A stretch of 64,000 bases of DNA. Source: Moorella sp. E308F. GTDB taxonomy: Bacteria; Bacillota; DSM-521; Neomoorellales; Neomoorellaceae. A model generated the notes under the pieces. It was not told the origin of the DNA, made no database searches, and saw only the letters and a program-made list of their open reading frames with translations. How positions within the stretch are numbered: position 1 is the stretch's first letter; the number at the start of each line of letters is the position of its first letter. Shown piece by piece: positions 63,949 to 64,000 of this stretch. The DNA lies in the NCBI RefSeq assembly GCF_006538365.1, contig NZ_BJKN01000003.1, positions 267,965-331,964 on the forward strand, read 5' to 3'. Both the position numbers and the translations under genes were made by a program.

Positions 63949-64000
63949 ATGTCCAACCCCTTAGTGCGCTTAACTAGTAAAGGGCAGATGACTATTCCCC
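63949..64000 (+). CDS. AbrB-type antitoxin, N-terminus (cut by window edge)
   Basis: ATG 63949 after TAAGGAGAAGG opens MSNPLVRLTSKGQMTIP, the start of AbrB/MazE-type DNA-binding proteins. The remainder is outside. A dead copy with an ATA start is at 41300-41380, so the intact parent seems to lie here. Confidence 0.8.
   Translation, partial: MSNPLVRLTSKGQMTIP

Overview
The window looks like the chromosome of a moderately GC-rich, spore-former-type Firmicute. A Moorella-like thermophilic acetogen is the best guess. This rests on the YvrJ / DUF2922 / DUF1659 cluster at 9.8-10.9 kb, an SLH-domain envelope protein, strong Gram-positive Shine-Dalgarno sites with frequent GTG/TTG starts, and an agr-type quorum-sensing locus. 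No rRNA, tRNA or CRISPR array was seen.

Region 1 (0-9 kb) is an agr-like peptide signalling locus with candidate targets. A split membrane sensor plus AgrC-like kinase, a LytTR regulator, the AgrB protease and a 41-codon AgrD-like pre-peptide form one run (1676-4509). The AgrD ring position is Ser instead of Cys. Pairs of direct repeats spaced 21 bp, as expected for LytTR operators, lie before the kinase run and before two putative effector genes (near 407 and 4759). A piece of agrD with its downstream operator is duplicated at 128-218, next to the tip of an IS3-type transposase gene. A lipoprotein, an SLH protein and a beta-propeller protein follow.

Region 2 (9-13.6 kb) holds a minus-strand group of small conserved Firmicute proteins, then small ORFs, a 385-bp direct repeat carrying a winged-helix ORF, and toxin-antitoxin debris.

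Region 3 (13.6-28.4 kb, resuming at 38.7-41.2 kb) is an exopolysaccharide/O-antigen cluster. It has WbpA-, WbpB-, WbpD- and WbpE-type enzymes and a WecB/WbpI-type epimerase (a candidate full route to a diacetamido-mannuronic acid sugar), a flippase, UDP-galactopyranose mutase, a polymerase, several glycosyltransferases, an initiating sugar-phosphate transferase and GalE. A Wzz-like protein is stranded at 51.7 kb.

Region 4 (28.4-38.5 kb) is a block that interrupts the sugar cluster: a dGTPase, a DUF262/HNH (GmrSD-like) protein, a 1504-residue SF1 helicase-nuclease, a broken HD phosphohydrolase with a YwgA-like partner, and a dead AbrB/PIN pair. It reads as a defence island.

Region 5 (41-64 kb) is a mosaic. 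Intact defence or toxin modules are separated by repeated, deleted fragments of the same few genes (capD, galE, ydcF, an unnamed 'MAKVTAP' gene and an unnamed repeat-protein gene). The modules are an AbrB/PIN pair; a two-gene TPR/HEAT + SIR2 system; an HD phosphohydrolase with an unknown partner; an ADP-ribosyltransferase-like toxin + small antitoxin + SecB-like chaperone operon resembling CmdTAC; a DUF6516 pair; an Rpn-type nuclease; a Phd/PIN pair with broken toxin; and an RHH/PIN pair with broken toxin. Several fragments share identical internal deletion junctions, so already rearranged DNA was copied again. A degraded second copy of the TPR/SIR2 cassette shares its capD junction with the intact one. 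The most promising undescribed systems are the TPR/HEAT-SIR2 pair, the divergent CmdTAC-like operon and the serine-type agr locus with its operator-linked effectors.
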